From an uncultured Bacteroidales bacterium (lineage in GTDB: Bacteria; Bacteroidota; Bacteroidia; Bacteroidales; Paludibacteraceae), in NCBI GenBank assembly GCA_946403215.1, contig CAMIZG010000011.1, positions 1 to 45,406 of the forward strand: a DNA stretch of 45,406 nucleotides, in the 5' to 3' direction. This document shows, piece by piece, positions 16,807 to 25,830 of this stretch. Every line of letters begins with the position of its first letter. Position 1 is the stretch's first letter. The notes below the pieces were generated by a model, which saw nothing but the letters and a program-made list of their open reading frames with translations, ran no database searches and had not been told where the DNA came from. A program made the position numbers and the translations under genes.

Positions 16807-18063
16807 TTACTTGCGTGAGGATTCAGGTGCAGATTCATAGATGGATTTGAGTGTGTAGCCGGGGTCATTGTTCTCCCATGAATCAACCATAGCCCGCACA
16901 GCCTGTTCGCCACTACCGATGAACTTACCCGTTCGGTGATCAATCACGCCGAACCCGTCAGCGCCGGCCTTGCTGTTACCGTTGTCCCAATAGAGAGCGG
17001 CTATCCGGCGCTCGCGCATCGCTTTGCATACGTAGCGGAAGTAATACAAGCGGAACGCCTCGTCCGCCTGGCTGGCACGACGAACTGCTCCGAACTCGCC
17101 GAAATACACAGGTACGCCGCGGCGCACATACATATTGAACAGACGGTTGAGCATCCCCACATAGGCTTCCTCCCCTACTCCGGGCACGACATCTATACCG
17201 GTGTGCCCCCACTCATTCTTCTCCGCAGCTCCGGCGTAATCCCATGGGTCGTAACTATGTACAGCCACCATCAGTCGGTTCTCCACGTCATCGGTAGGCA
17301 GGACGAGGTTCTCGACTGTGAGATCGGGGTTAGTAACATAGCCCGGCACACCGATGTATCGCGTAGCGTTCTGCCCACCGGCGGCACGGATAGCATCCAC
17401 GCACACCTGGTTCCACTCATTGAGCACGCGGTACTGTGCGCCACCGTCAGTACGGTTGGCACCATTGCCCCAGCCACCGTCCTGAATCTCATTGAGCGTC
17501 TCGAACACGAGCCACTCGCCATAGTTGGCGAAACGCTTGCCTATCTGCAGCCAGACCATCGTCAGCTCTTGCTTGATACGTTGGTTCTTCTCCTCATCGG
17601 CTACAGCACCCGGCAGGTCAATCCAGTGGAATCCCTTGCTTGGAGTGTCGGCTGCGCCGAAACCGTCGTGGTGGATATTGATGATCACGATCAGACCGGC
17701 CTTGTGCGCCATATCGACGAGTTCAGCCACGCGATCCAACCAGCCTTTCTCTATCGTATAGGTCGGTGCAGCACCGATATGGCCCATCCATGTTACGGGA
17801 ATACGTACGGACTTAAACCCTGCTTTAGCGACGCCGTTGAAGGTCTGCTGGGTGGCAGCTTTGTTGCCCCAGCCTTCCTCATACGAACAGCCGTTATAGT
17901 GAGCATCCATCTGGTTGCCTAGGTTCCAGCCTATACCCATTGACATACAGAACTGAACTGCCTCGTTGTCCATCGGACGCGTTTTCTTCTGCTGTTGATC
18001 CTGCGCCTCGCATGCTGCAAAGCTGATCAGCAGAGCAATGAATGCAATCGTTAGCTTTTTCAT
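16807..18063 (-). CDS. GH5 family endo-beta-glucanase, lipoprotein
   Basis: The N-terminus has a lipobox (LLISFAAC), so the enzyme is probably membrane-anchored. The TIM barrel shows GH5 hallmarks: 'GIGWNLGNQMDAH', 'SVRIPVTWMGHIG', 'VIINIHHDG', the acid/base Glu in 'FETLNEIQDG' near residue 187, and the nucleophile Glu in 'VYFGEFGAV' near residue 321. Length (418) is normal for a single-domain member. Similar Bacteroidota enzymes cut cellulose, mixed-linkage glucan or xyloglucan, and the subfamily cannot be fixed by eye. The gene follows GH94 by 27 bases and precedes susC by 33. Confidence 0.95.
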   Translation of the reverse strand: MKKLTIAFIALLISFAACEAQDQQQKKTRPMDNEAVQFCMSMGIGWNLGNQMDAHYNGCSYEEGWGNKAATQQTFNGVAKAGFKSVRIPVTWMGHIGAAPTYTIEKGWLDRVAELVDMAHKAGLIVIINIHHDGFGAADTPSKGFHWIDLPGAVADEEKNQRIKQELTMVWLQIGKRFANYGEWLVFETLNEIQDGGWGNGANRTDGGAQYRVLNEWNQVCVDAIRAAGGQNATRYIGVPGYVTNPDLTVENLVLPTDDVENRLMVAVHSYDPWDYAGAAEKNEWGHTGIDVVPGVGEEAYVGMLNRLFNMYVRRGVPVYFGEFGAVRRASQADEAFRLYYFRYVCKAMRERRIAALYWDNGNSKAGADGFGVIDHRTGKFIGSGEQAVRAMVDSWENNDPGYTLKSIYESAPESSRK

Positions 18064-18090
18064 GATATTAATGATTTATTGACCAGTTGA

Positions 18091-20556
18091 CTAGATAACT
18101 ATTGTATATTCATGCCTTCCCGACTCATAGGGCAGTACGGTCGGTTTGTCCGCACGCTGTTTGCCGTTGGGGTTCTTCACCGTAATCACGTACTCTGCGT
18201 CACGCCACTTGCGCGTCACCTTGTACTCTTTCAAGTCGTTCGGGATGCACGGGTCGATCTTCAGACCATTGTATGTCGGATGGATGCCCAGAATATACTG
18301 ACTGACGGTCAGCCAGTTCCATGCAGCGGTACCGGTCAGCCAACTGTTCTTACCTTCGCCGGGCTTGGCTGCTTCCTTACCTGCCACCATCTGACAATAT
18401 ACATACGGCTCAACCTTATGAAGGTCTTGGTCATCAATCCAGGCCGGAGCAATCTTCTTGTATAGCGTCCACGCATCGTTGCCGCGGCCGGCAAGTACCT
18501 GCGCGATGATCACCCAGGGGTTGTTGTGGCAGAATATGCCGCCGTTCTCCTTGTAGCCTGCAGGATAGGTCGATTGCTCACCCAGTTCTATATGGTAGGT
18601 CGTGTATGCCGGCCAGTTCAGCACCATTCCGTGTTCGCTGTCCAGCAGCTCAGTTGCACTGTCGAGAGCTTTCTCGGGAAGGCCTTGCTCGGCACCGATA
18701 CGCGCCATGGCGCACCAGCCCTGACTCTCAATGAATATCTTGCCCTCCTCGTTCTCGTTGGAACCGACCTTGTTGCCGTAGTAGTCATATGCTCTCAGGT
18801 ACCATGCGCCGTCCCAACCGTACTTCTCCACAGCCTGACACATTTCCTCTATGTGCTGTTCGGCGCGGTTAGCCTCCTGCTGTAGGCCGCGTGCACGGCA
18901 CAGCTCCACATACTGGCGTCCGCAGAACACGAACAGACCGGCTATCATCAGGCTCTCCGCCTTGCTGCCTTCGTTCTTGTTGCCTGTCGTCTGGAATGAC
19001 TCGTTCGGGTCGTTGGAGAAGCAGTTGAGATTCAAGCAGTCGTTCCAGTCGGCTCGCCCGATGAGCGGTAGCCCGTGAGGACCCAGGTTATTCACCACGT
19101 GGTTGAAACTGATCTTAAGGTGCTCCATCAGGCTTACCTCCGTGCCGGGCTGATTGTCCCAGGGCACAAGTTCGTCCAGGATGCTGAAATCGCCAGTCTC
19201 GCGGATATACGCCGTAGCGCCGAATATGAGCCACATCGGATCATCGTTGAAGCCGCCGCCTATGTCATTGTTTCCTCGCTTGGTGAGAGGCTGGTACTGA
19301 TGGTAGCAACCGCCGTCAGGGAACTGCGTGGAAGCGATGTCAATGATGCGCTGGCGGGCACGCGAGGGGACTTGGTGAACAAAACCTACCAAGTCCTGAT
19401 TGGAGTCGCGGAATCCCATTCCACGACCTACGCCGCTCTCGAAGAACGATGCCGAACGCGAGAAGCAGAACGTAATCATGCACTGGTACTGATTCCAGAT
19501 GTTCACCATGCGGTTCAGACGCTCGTCCGAACTCTGGACGCTATACTTGCTCAGTAGTTCATCCCACCACACCTTGAGCTCGGCAAACGCAGCGTCCACG
19601 GCCTCTACCGTTGCGAAACGCTCTATTATCGCGTGCGCATGTACCTTATTTATCACATGATGATCCAGCTCGCCGAGGGAAGTTGAAAGGTGAGAGTTTA
19701 GAGTATTCTCGAACTTCTCGTTCTCGCTGTTTTCTGCGTAGCCGAGCACGAAGATGTAATCCCTACTCTCGCCGGGTTGGAGTTCAACCTCAATGTAGTG
19801 GCCGGCTATCGGGCTCCATCCGTGTGCCAGACTATCGGTTGAGTGACCGTTGAGTACGGCTTGTGGCTCGCTCAGGTCGTTGTATAGCCCAATGAACGAC
19901 TCACGATCGGTATCATAGCCGTTGGCACAGGTGTTTGTGAGTGCGTAGTAGGCGTAGTGGTTGCGACGCTCCTTGTACTCCGTCTTATGGTAGATGGCCG
20001 TGAACTGGCCATTGGCTGTCTCTATTTCCACTTCACCTGTTGACAGGTTACGCTGGAAGTTCTCGCCATCCGTTGCTGCGTTCCATAGGCACCACTCAGT
20101 GTAACTGAATAGTTTTAGGTGTTTGACCTCGTTGGTCGTGTTGGTGAGTGTGAGTTTCTGCACTTCTGCCCAGGTCTTCAGCGGCACGAAGTAGAGCACG
20201 GATGCCCTCACACCATTCTTGCTGCCCGTGATGCGTGTATAGTTCAGTCCATGACGGCACTCATAACTATCCAGCGCGGTTTTGCAGGGCTTCCATCCGG
20301 GATTCCAGACGGTCTCTCCGTCTTTAAGATAGAAGTAGCGCCCGACGCTATCCATCGGCACGCTGTTGTAGCGATAGCGCGTGATGCGGCGGAACTTGGC
20401 GTCTTTGTAAAAGTCGTAACCTCCGGCAGTATTGCTAATCAGGCCGAAGAAATCCTCGTTGCCGAGATAATTGATCCAGGGGAACGGTGTTTGGGGGTTG
20501 GTGATGACATATTCGCGATTTGCGTCATCAAAATGTCCGTATTCTTTTGTGTTCAT
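18091..20556 (-). CDS. GH94 cellobiose phosphorylase
   Basis: The 821-residue cytosolic enzyme (no signal peptide) belongs to the cellobiose/cellodextrin phosphorylase family. It splits cellobiose with phosphate into glucose and glucose 1-phosphate, saving one ATP. The N-terminal beta-sandwich starts '[27 protein letters not shown]'-like, which is characteristic of cellobiose phosphorylase. The catalytic Asp lies in '[11 protein letters not shown]' near residue 504, and '[13 protein letters not shown]' and '[18 protein letters not shown]' are further family motifs. It is the first gene of the operon, directly behind the promoter at 20579-20610. A laminaribiose or cellodextrin phosphorylase cannot be fully excluded. 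Confidence 0.95.
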   Translation of the reverse strand: MNTKEYGHFDDANREYVITNPQTPFPWINYLGNEDFFGLISNTAGGYDFYKDAKFRRITRYRYNSVPMDSVGRYFYLKDGETVWNPGWKPCKTALDSYECRHGLNYTRITGSKNGVRASVLYFVPLKTWAEVQKLTLTNTTNEVKHLKLFSYTEWCLWNAATDGENFQRNLSTGEVEIETANGQFTAIYHKTEYKERRNHYAYYALTNTCANGYDTDRESFIGLYNDLSEPQAVLNGHSTDSLAHGWSPIAGHYIEVELQPGESRDYIFVLGYAENSENEKFENTLNSHLSTSLGELDHHVINKVHAHAIIERFATVEAVDAAFAELKVWWDELLSKYSVQSSDERLNRMVNIWNQYQCMITFCFSRSASFFESGVGRGMGFRDSNQDLVGFVHQVPSRARQRIIDIASTQFPDGGCYHQYQPLTKRGNNDIGGGFNDDPMWLIFGATAYIRETGDFSILDELVPWDNQPGTEVSLMEHLKISFNHVVNNLGPHGLPLIGRADWNDCLNLNCFSNDPNESFQTTGNKNEGSKAESLMIAGLFVFCGRQYVELCRARGLQQEANRAEQHIEEMCQAVEKYGWDGAWYLRAYDYYGNKVGSNENEEGKIFIESQGWCAMARIGAEQGLPEKALDSATELLDSEHGMVLNWPAYTTYHIELGEQSTYPAGYKENGGIFCHNNPWVIIAQVLAGRGNDAWTLYKKIAPAWIDDQDLHKVEPYVYCQMVAGKEAAKPGEGKNSWLTGTAAWNWLTVSQYILGIHPTYNGLKIDPCIPNDLKEYKVTRKWRDAEYVITVKNPNGKQRADKPTVLPYESGRHEYTIVI

Positions 20557-20578
20557 GGTGGATAATTGAAAAACGATG

Positions 20579-20610
20579 CAAAAGTACTGCTTTTTTTTGA
20601 CATACGCAAA
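20579..20610 (-). promoter_or_regulatory. Bacteroidota promoter for the glucan-use operon
   Basis: On the minus strand a -33 TTTG (20610-20607) and a -7 TACTTTTG (20586-20579) are 20 bases apart. The start is predicted near 20572, giving a very short leader before the GH94 ATG (20556). It faces away from the AraC promoter. Confidence 0.75.
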
Positions 20611-20659
20611 TACTATTCCGACGTATAATATGCGTTTTTTGCCAAAATAGCATTTTTTG
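20589..20659 (+). promoter_or_regulatory. Possible operator repeats between the divergent promoters
   Basis: Units of the form GC-N-T(6-8)-G occur at 20589-20599, 20632-20641 and 20650-20659. The last two are in direct repeat, 18 bases apart, and end next to the AraC -33 element. AraC proteins usually bind direct repeats, so these are candidates only; runs of T are common in such intergenic DNA. Confidence 0.3.
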
Positions 20660-20691
20660 TTTGCAAATGTCGATTATTTTTATTATTTTTG
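20660..20691 (+). promoter_or_regulatory. Bacteroidota promoter for the AraC regulator
   Basis: A -33 TTTG (20660-20663) and a -7 TATTTTTG (20684-20691) are separated by 20 bases. The transcript would start about 10 bases before the ATG at 20709. Upstream in-frame codons at 20661 lie inside the promoter, which supports the later start. Confidence 0.7.
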
Positions 20692-20708
20692 CATCAAATT
20701 TAATTGCC

Positions 20709-21566
20709 ATGCGCGAATCTTTTACCGAAATCACACGTCTAGAGCCTCTGGATGTATTCTATATTGGTGAGCGTCATAAAACCTACTTTGAATATCCTGC
20801 TCATTGCCATGAAGTGTTCGAGCTCAACTTTGTAGAAAATGCCAAGGGTGCAGTGCGCACCATCGGCGACAGTCAGGAAACGATTGGTGAGCTGGATCTT
20901 GTGCTGATTACTGGCAGCAAGCTTGCACATGTTTGGGAACAAGGCAGTTGTCCCGAACAAGATATCCACGAGATAACGGTCCATATTGACCCCGATCTCT
21001 TTCGCGGTACGCTGACCAACAAGCGCGCGTTTGCCTCCATCACACGTATGATTGAGCGCGCACAACGCGGACTGGCTTTCCCCGAACATGCCATCCGATT
21101 TCTGCACAATGATATCATCAATTTGGCGCATAGCAACGATAGTTTTGCATCCGTGGTTCGTCTGTTCAATCTGCTCTATCGCCTCTCGCTCGTTGAGGGA
21201 GCGCATGAACTGTCATCCACATCGTTCACTGATGCCAGACTGGCGAATGAGGATGAACGTGTGCAGCGGGCAAAGGAGTACATCGTCCAAAACTACATGC
21301 ACGAGATCGCGTTAAACGACCTCGCCAAACTGGTACGCATGGCGCCGGATTCATTCTCGCGGTTCTTCCGCAACAAGACCGGTCGAACCCCTAATCGGTA
21401 CATCATCGACTATCGCTTGGGAATCGCGGCACGTATGCTGCTCAAGACACAACTCTCTGTCTCGGAGATCGGATACTCCTGCGGATTCAATACACTCAGC
21501 CACTTCAACCGGCTCTTCCGCGAGTCAAAAGGATGCTCACCATCCGAGTTTAGGGAGCAATTCTGA
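20709..21566 (+). CDS. AraC-family transcriptional regulator (cupin + HTH)
   Basis: The N-terminal half is a cupin-type sensor (HKTYFEYPAHCHEVFELNFVE, GELDLVLITGSKLAHVW). The C-terminal hundred residues form the double helix-turn-helix of AraC proteins (EIALNDLAKLVRMAPDSFSR, then 'SVSEIGYSCGFNTLSHFNRLFR'). I start at ATG 20709, since the longer frame would begin inside the promoter. It is transcribed divergently from the GH94-GH9 operon with 152 bases between, so it is probably that operon's activator and senses a sugar (inference). Most Bacteroides glycan loci use SusR, hybrid two-component or ECF-sigma regulators, so AraC control is less common. Confidence 0.93.
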   Translation: MRESFTEITRLEPLDVFYIGERHKTYFEYPAHCHEVFELNFVENAKGAVRTIGDSQETIGELDLVLITGSKLAHVWEQGSCPEQDIHEITVHIDPDLFRGTLTNKRAFASITRMIERAQRGLAFPEHAIRFLHNDIINLAHSNDSFASVVRLFNLLYRLSLVEGAHELSSTSFTDARLANEDERVQRAKEYIVQNYMHEIALNDLAKLVRMAPDSFSRFFRNKTGRTPNRYIIDYRLGIAARMLLKTQLSVSEIGYSCGFNTLSHFNRLFRESKGCSPSEFREQF

Positions 21567-21617
21567 CAGGCTAGGATAAAGAAAAAATGTACATACTGAG
21601 AAAAAAATCATAAAAGA

Positions 21618-21649
21618 TTTGCATAATTTGATTTTTTTTTGTAACTTTG
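21618..21649 (+). promoter_or_regulatory. Bacteroidota promoter for the S1/P1 nuclease gene
   Basis: TTTG (21618-21621), 20 bases, TAACTTTG (21642-21649). A start near 21656 gives a leader of about 44 bases. The longer open frame from 21619 would begin within the -33 element, so ATG at 21700 is preferred. Confidence 0.8.
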
Positions 21650-21699
21650 TGGGATTTTTTGAGAATCGAAAGTCTAAAGCCAAATTAGTTAATGACAAC

Positions 21700-22485
21700 A
21701 TGAAGAAACACACTTTTGCAATCGCATTAGTACTATTGATGCTCATGCCCGGTGAAATGTGGGCGTGGGGTCAGGAAGGTCACCGGATAATAGCCGAGTT
21801 GGCTTATCACTACCTGAGTGCGGGCGCACGTAAGAAAATAGATAAGGTGCTGGGCAAGCACGGGATGGTTTATGTGGCGAACTGGCCTGACGAGATCAAG
21901 AGCGACACTATCTATCCGCTTTCGCACAAGGAAGGTTGGCACTTCCAAGACCTGGACGGCGGGATGACGGACGCACAAATAGCCGATGCGCTGGTAAACT
22001 ATCCGAAGGAAGGCGGCAGTTTGTTCCGCGTGACGGATAGCCTGCGTACCTTGCTGAAGAATGACCCGACCAACCACGATGCGCTGGTGTTCCTGGTACA
22101 TATAGCCGGCGATCGGTACTGCCCGATGCACATGGGGCACATGGATGATCTGGGCGGTAACAAAGTGAAAATGAAGTGGTTTGGCAGCAACACGAATCTG
22201 CACACCGTTTGGGACAGCAAACTGATTGAATCACAGGGATATTCTTACACTGAGTATGTGCAGTTCCTGATGGATAAGTACGGCGCAGAGCGCAAGAACA
22301 TTGAGCAGAAAACCGAGACGGAAATGGTGCTGGAGAACTACCACGTGACGAGCGAGATTTATGCGTACCAAGAGACGTTTGACGGCAATACGTACCACTA
22401 TATATATAAATTCCATCAGCCGATGGAATGGCAACTATATAAGGCTGGTGTTCGGTTAGCCATGTGGTTGGAAGAATTGTATTAA
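21700..22485 (+). CDS. S1/P1-type zinc nuclease, secreted
   Basis: A signal peptide (MKKHTFAIALVLLMLMPGEMWA) is followed by 'WGQEGHRIIAELAYHYL'. In this family the mature N-terminal Trp itself binds zinc. Further ligands are visible: Asp in 'NWPDEIK', His in 'GWHFQDLDGG', then 'HIAGDRYCPMHMGHMDDLGGN' and 'NLHTVWDSKLIE'. These trinuclear zinc enzymes cut single-stranded DNA and RNA and remove 3' phosphates; in Bacteroidota they are periplasmic or secreted and help nutrient recovery. Length is 261 residues, normal. It leads a run of four plus-strand genes. Confidence 0.94.
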   Translation: MKKHTFAIALVLLMLMPGEMWAWGQEGHRIIAELAYHYLSAGARKKIDKVLGKHGMVYVANWPDEIKSDTIYPLSHKEGWHFQDLDGGMTDAQIADALVNYPKEGGSLFRVTDSLRTLLKNDPTNHDALVFLVHIAGDRYCPMHMGHMDDLGGNKVKMKWFGSNTNLHTVWDSKLIESQGYSYTEYVQFLMDKYGAERKNIEQKTETEMVLENYHVTSEIYAYQETFDGNTYHYIYKFHQPMEWQLYKAGVRLAMWLEELY

Positions 22486-22517
22486 ATCCGAACTCGGGGA
22501 TAAGAAATACTTATAAG

Positions 22518-23363
22518 ATGCGGGACTTTACATTGCACGCTTATACGCAACTTCTGAACGCCATCATCAAGGAGGATGGCGCGTTCCTCACGTTTGAGGA
22601 GTACTGCAGTATTCGGCAGGGCTTAGGCAGCAGGAAAGAGTTACCCGAACGCTATGTTATCCTGCGTCACGATGTAGATAAGCGTCCGTGGTTCGCCGTG
22701 CAGATGGCCGAGCTGGAGGCGCAGATGGGCGTCAAAGCCTCATACTATTTCCGCATAGGCAAAGGCAGCAACGAACCCGAGTGTATCAAGCGCATCGCGC
22801 AGTTAGGCCACGAAATAGGCTATCACTACGAAGATATGTCGCTCTGCCACGGAGATCACGAGAAAGCCTACGAGCACTTCAAGAATTCGCTGGAGTACTT
22901 CCGGCAGTTCTACCCGGTTAGGACTTGCTGCATGCACGGCGCGCCGCTATCGAAGTACGATAGCCGAGCATTGTGGGACCCCTTTACGGATAAGCAAGGA
23001 GAGCTGCATAAGGCATACGACTACCGCGACCTGCAACTGATAGGCGAGCCGTACTACGATGTAGATTTTAGCAAAGTGCTTTATCTGACGGATACCGGCC
23101 GTTGCTGGGACGGATACTGGTACAGCCTCCGCGACCGTGTACCTGAACATCAAAAGCGCTGGATAAAGAACGGCTGGTCGTTCCACCGGACACCGGAAAT
23201 CATCATTGCCATCGAGGATCACCGGATGCCACCGGGAATCATGTTCACCACCCATCCGCAACGCTGGACAGACAAGATGGGAGCATGGATATACGAATTC
23301 ATCATGCAAAACATAAAGAACCTGATCAAAGACATACTTAGCAGCAGACGCAGCAGTCTGTAA
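22518..23363 (+). CDS. Polysaccharide deacetylase-like protein (NodB-related fold)
   Basis: The 281-residue protein has the seven-stranded deacetylase fold: 'YVILRHDVDKRPWFAVQMAELE' (motif 1, His-Asp-x-Asp in place of TFDDG), 'ASYYFRIG', 'LGHEIGYHYEDMSLC' (motif 2 metal His) and 'RTCCMHGAPLSKYD'. There is no signal peptide, so it may act in the cytoplasm on a precursor sugar. ATG at 22518 is chosen because the longer frame overlaps the upstream gene. It ends 13 bases before a sugar transferase gene, which suggests a role in making a surface polysaccharide or lipid-linked sugar. Substrate unknown. Confidence 0.82.
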   Translation: MRDFTLHAYTQLLNAIIKEDGAFLTFEEYCSIRQGLGSRKELPERYVILRHDVDKRPWFAVQMAELEAQMGVKASYYFRIGKGSNEPECIKRIAQLGHEIGYHYEDMSLCHGDHEKAYEHFKNSLEYFRQFYPVRTCCMHGAPLSKYDSRALWDPFTDKQGELHKAYDYRDLQLIGEPYYDVDFSKVLYLTDTGRCWDGYWYSLRDRVPEHQKRWIKNGWSFHRTPEIIIAIEDHRMPPGIMFTTHPQRWTDKMGAWIYEFIMQNIKNLIKDILSSRRSSL

Positions 23364-23376
23364 ATAGCCTGCAGTC

Positions 23377-24900
23377 ATGGACACGAAATCAGTATTCTCA
23401 CGCATATGGACGGATGTCATTGTTTGGAGCCTTTCGGGGTTCCTGTGCATCCTGTGGCGTGTGGCGGCGGATAAGGCGTCTATTCTGGTTTATGTATGGC
23501 TGTTCATCGTGATGATGGTTGTTTGGGTACTGCTTGGATTGCTCACCGGCCGTTACCACCGTTCGTACAAGCAGATGGAGCTCTGGCAAGAACTGGTCAG
23601 GATGCTTATCCCGGCAGCGATAGAGTTTGTGATTGTATTCTGGATCGAGCGCGATGTATTGGCCCTATTCAATCTGTCACCAATGGTGGCAGGATGGATG
23701 ATAGGCATTGTAACCGTACTTAGCGCTGTATGCATCATCGCCAAGCACTACTGGAAGTACGCGCAGAACATGGACGTTCCTGCGATGAAGATAGAGAAGC
23801 GTACCAAAGCCAAAGTGCTACGCCGTGACGAGCCGCGCACCGCACAATCAGTTGAGGCTATCCATCAGTCCGTGCTGTCCATCACAACCGAAGAGGACTA
23901 TCAGATGCTACTGGAAAAGGCGCATCTGAACTCACGGCAAACGAAGATTGTAGCGAATAGAGACCGGTTCAGTCTGCTGCAGATTCCCGACTATCAGTAT
24001 AAGACCCTGGTTGACCTAACGCTGCTGAATGATGCCAAAGGTATCAACCGGCGCTTCTGTGTCGTGAACCAGAAGTTGCCGGACAACGGCATCTACGTCT
24101 GCTGTTTCCGACCGCAGGAGTATATGAAGCAGAAGATACTGAACAAATATCCCAAGCCGCTGAACTGGATCATCTACACGCTCTACTTCTGGCACAAACG
24201 CGTTGTACCTCGCTTGGCTCTTTCCTCACGTCTGTACTACGACGTAACGAAAGGTCGGAAACGAATGCTGTCGAAGACCGAGGTGTTCGGACGTTTGTAC
24301 TACTGCGGATTTGAGGTGGATGAGGTGGTTCCAATGGGACACATAGAGTACGTATTTGCGCACCGAAAGATGCAACCCTACCCTCAGGAGCAACTGAAGG
24401 TCTATGGACCGCTCATCAAGCTTCCGCGCGTTTGCAAGAACAAGGAAATGCGGTTCTTCTACAAGTTCCGCACCATGCACCCGTATGCCGAGTACATCCA
24501 GGACGTTGTGTTCGAAGAGCAAGGTGGTATGAACATTGCCGACAAGGCCGATGGCGATTGGCGTATATCATCGTGGGGACGTGTGATGCGCAAGTATTGG
24601 CTCGATGAACTACCGATGCTATTCAACTGGCTGAAGGGCGATGTGAAGTTAGTGGGTGTACGACCGTTGTCGCAGGCGATGTTCAACAAGTACCCGATCG
24701 CGTTGCAAGACAAGCGCACAAAAGCACGACCTGGACTGATTCCGCCGTTCTATATCGACCATCCAAAAACCTTCGAAGAATTATTTGCAAGCGAGGACAA
24801 ATATCTGGATGCCTATTTGAAGCATCCTGTCCGGACGGATTTTGTGTACTTCTTCCGGACGATATATTCGATACTATTCAAAAAGATTCACAGTGCATAA
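23377..24900 (+). CDS. Bacterial sugar transferase with an unusual central domain
   Basis: The 507-residue protein starts with about four hydrophobic segments (residues 10-125) as in WcaJ-type polyprenyl-phosphate phosphoglycosyltransferases. The C-terminal third keeps their core: 'FYKFRTMHPYAEY', 'RISSWGRVMRKYWLDELPMLFNW' with the catalytic Asp-Glu, 'GDVKLVGVRPLS' and 'KARPGLIPPFY'. The usual 'KR..D' re-entrant helix that opens this core is missing. Residues about 160-330 instead form a stretch with 'INRRFCVVNQKLPDNGIYVCCF' and 'LYYCGFEVDEVVPMGHIEYVFAHRK' that resembles no part of WcaJ and looks like a degenerate methyltransferase-type fold. Acceptor and sugar are unknown. Confidence 0.8.
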   Translation: MDTKSVFSRIWTDVIVWSLSGFLCILWRVAADKASILVYVWLFIVMMVVWVLLGLLTGRYHRSYKQMELWQELVRMLIPAAIEFVIVFWIERDVLALFNLSPMVAGWMIGIVTVLSAVCIIAKHYWKYAQNMDVPAMKIEKRTKAKVLRRDEPRTAQSVEAIHQSVLSITTEEDYQMLLEKAHLNSRQTKIVANRDRFSLLQIPDYQYKTLVDLTLLNDAKGINRRFCVVNQKLPDNGIYVCCFRPQEYMKQKILNKYPKPLNWIIYTLYFWHKRVVPRLALSSRLYYDVTKGRKRMLSKTEVFGRLYYCGFEVDEVVPMGHIEYVFAHRKMQPYPQEQLKVYGPLIKLPRVCKNKEMRFFYKFRTMHPYAEYIQDVVFEEQGGMNIADKADGDWRISSWGRVMRKYWLDELPMLFNWLKGDVKLVGVRPLSQAMFNKYPIALQDKRTKARPGLIPPFYIDHPKTFEELFASEDKYLDAYLKHPVRTDFVYFFRTIYSILFKKIHSA

Positions 24901-24902
24901 AT

Positions 24903-24923
24903 AATTGACAAATGACAAATGAC
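24903..24923 (+). repeat. Seven-base tandem tract supplying a start codon
   Basis: Three heptamers (AATTGAC, AAATGAC, AAATGAC) span the junction between the sugar transferase and the dehydrogenase gene. The ATG of the dehydrogenase (24912) lies inside the second unit, and the tract encodes its first residues (MTND). Confidence 0.7.
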
Positions 24924-25691
24924 AATTTTGCACTGGTGACCGGTGCGAGTAGCGGTATAGGCTATGAATATGCACGACAGTTGGCGGATAAAGGCTATCC
25001 GCTGATCATTGTGAGCAACGAGCAAGCTATCATGGATTGCGCTACGCGCCTGAGCGAACAGTATGGCCAGGTTGTGCATGGCTTGATACGTGACCTCGGC
25101 ACCCCCGATGCGGCACGCGAACTGTACGACTACTGCCACAGGCAGGGCTGGGAGGTTGAGGTGCTGATTAACAACGCGGGCGTCTATCACGACAAAGATA
25201 TATTGGATGACAGCGAGGCCTTTACGAGGCTGATTCTTAACCTGCACATGAACACACCCGCTATGCTCTGCTACCTGTTCGGACAGGATATGACAGCATG
25301 CCATAAGGGATATATCCTGAACATGTGCTCTATTACGGCAAATATAGCCGGCCAACGTCTGGGCACCTACGGCAGCACGAAGGCTTTCCTGGCAAGTTTT
25401 ACCCGCGCACTACATGTCGAACTGAAGCAAAAGGGCGTTCGCGTTACGGCTGTACACCCGGGTGCGGTGGATACGGGTTTGTATCATATTCCTGCATGGC
25501 TGATGCGCATCGGAAGGATGTTAGGCGTAGTTGTTTCGCCTGAGTACCTTGCTCGCCGCGGACTGCGTGCCATGTTCCACGGGCGGTCAAAAATAACCGT
25601 ACCATTCGTATATAGCAAGATTCTCCTACTGCTTATCGCACTTGCGCCGACCTGTCTGCTCCGACTGATCAGACGATTAGGATGGTTCTAA
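24912..25691 (+). CDS. Short-chain dehydrogenase/reductase (SDR)
   Basis: A classical SDR of 259 residues. The cofactor motif is 'LVTGASSGIGYEYA' at the N-terminus, followed by 'VLINNAGVY' and the catalytic Ser and Tyr-x-x-x-Lys in 'MCSITANIAGQRLGTYGSTK' (Tyr near residue 152). 'VTAVHPGAVDTGLY' closes the active site. A hydrophobic C-terminus (KILLLLIALAPTCLLRLIRRL) suggests membrane association. It reduces or oxidises an unknown substrate with NAD(P)H. It starts 11 bases after the sugar transferase, so it may act on the same product. The start ATG comes from a seven-base repeat. Confidence 0.92.
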   Translation: MTNDNFALVTGASSGIGYEYARQLADKGYPLIIVSNEQAIMDCATRLSEQYGQVVHGLIRDLGTPDAARELYDYCHRQGWEVEVLINNAGVYHDKDILDDSEAFTRLILNLHMNTPAMLCYLFGQDMTACHKGYILNMCSITANIAGQRLGTYGSTKAFLASFTRALHVELKQKGVRVTAVHPGAVDTGLYHIPAWLMRIGRMLGVVVSPEYLARRGLRAMFHGRSKITVPFVYSKILLLLIALAPTCLLRLIRRLGWF

Positions 25692-25771
25692 CGCGATAAT
25701 GCATCTTTAGATCTCCGAGAAAATGCAAAAAAGAGGGGATTCGTGAAAAAATAAAAATAATCACACTAATA

Positions 25772-25803
25772 TTTGCAAATTTGAAATTATTTTCGTAACT
25801 TTG
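25772..25803 (+). promoter_or_regulatory. Bacteroidota promoter for the outer-membrane barrel gene
   Basis: TTTG (25772-25775), 20 bases, TAACTTTG (25796-25803). The open frame from TTG 25801 would start within the -7 box, so the ATG at 25831 is the credible start. Confidence 0.8.
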
Positions 25804-25830
25804 TGGCGAAATTCAGAAATACGGCGTAAA

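Noticed and set aside
20026..20047. GCCAATGGCCA in the GH94 gene, similar to the heptamer tracts
   Set aside because: Only two units, and the encoded residues lie in a normally conserved beta-sandwich region, so chance is likely.
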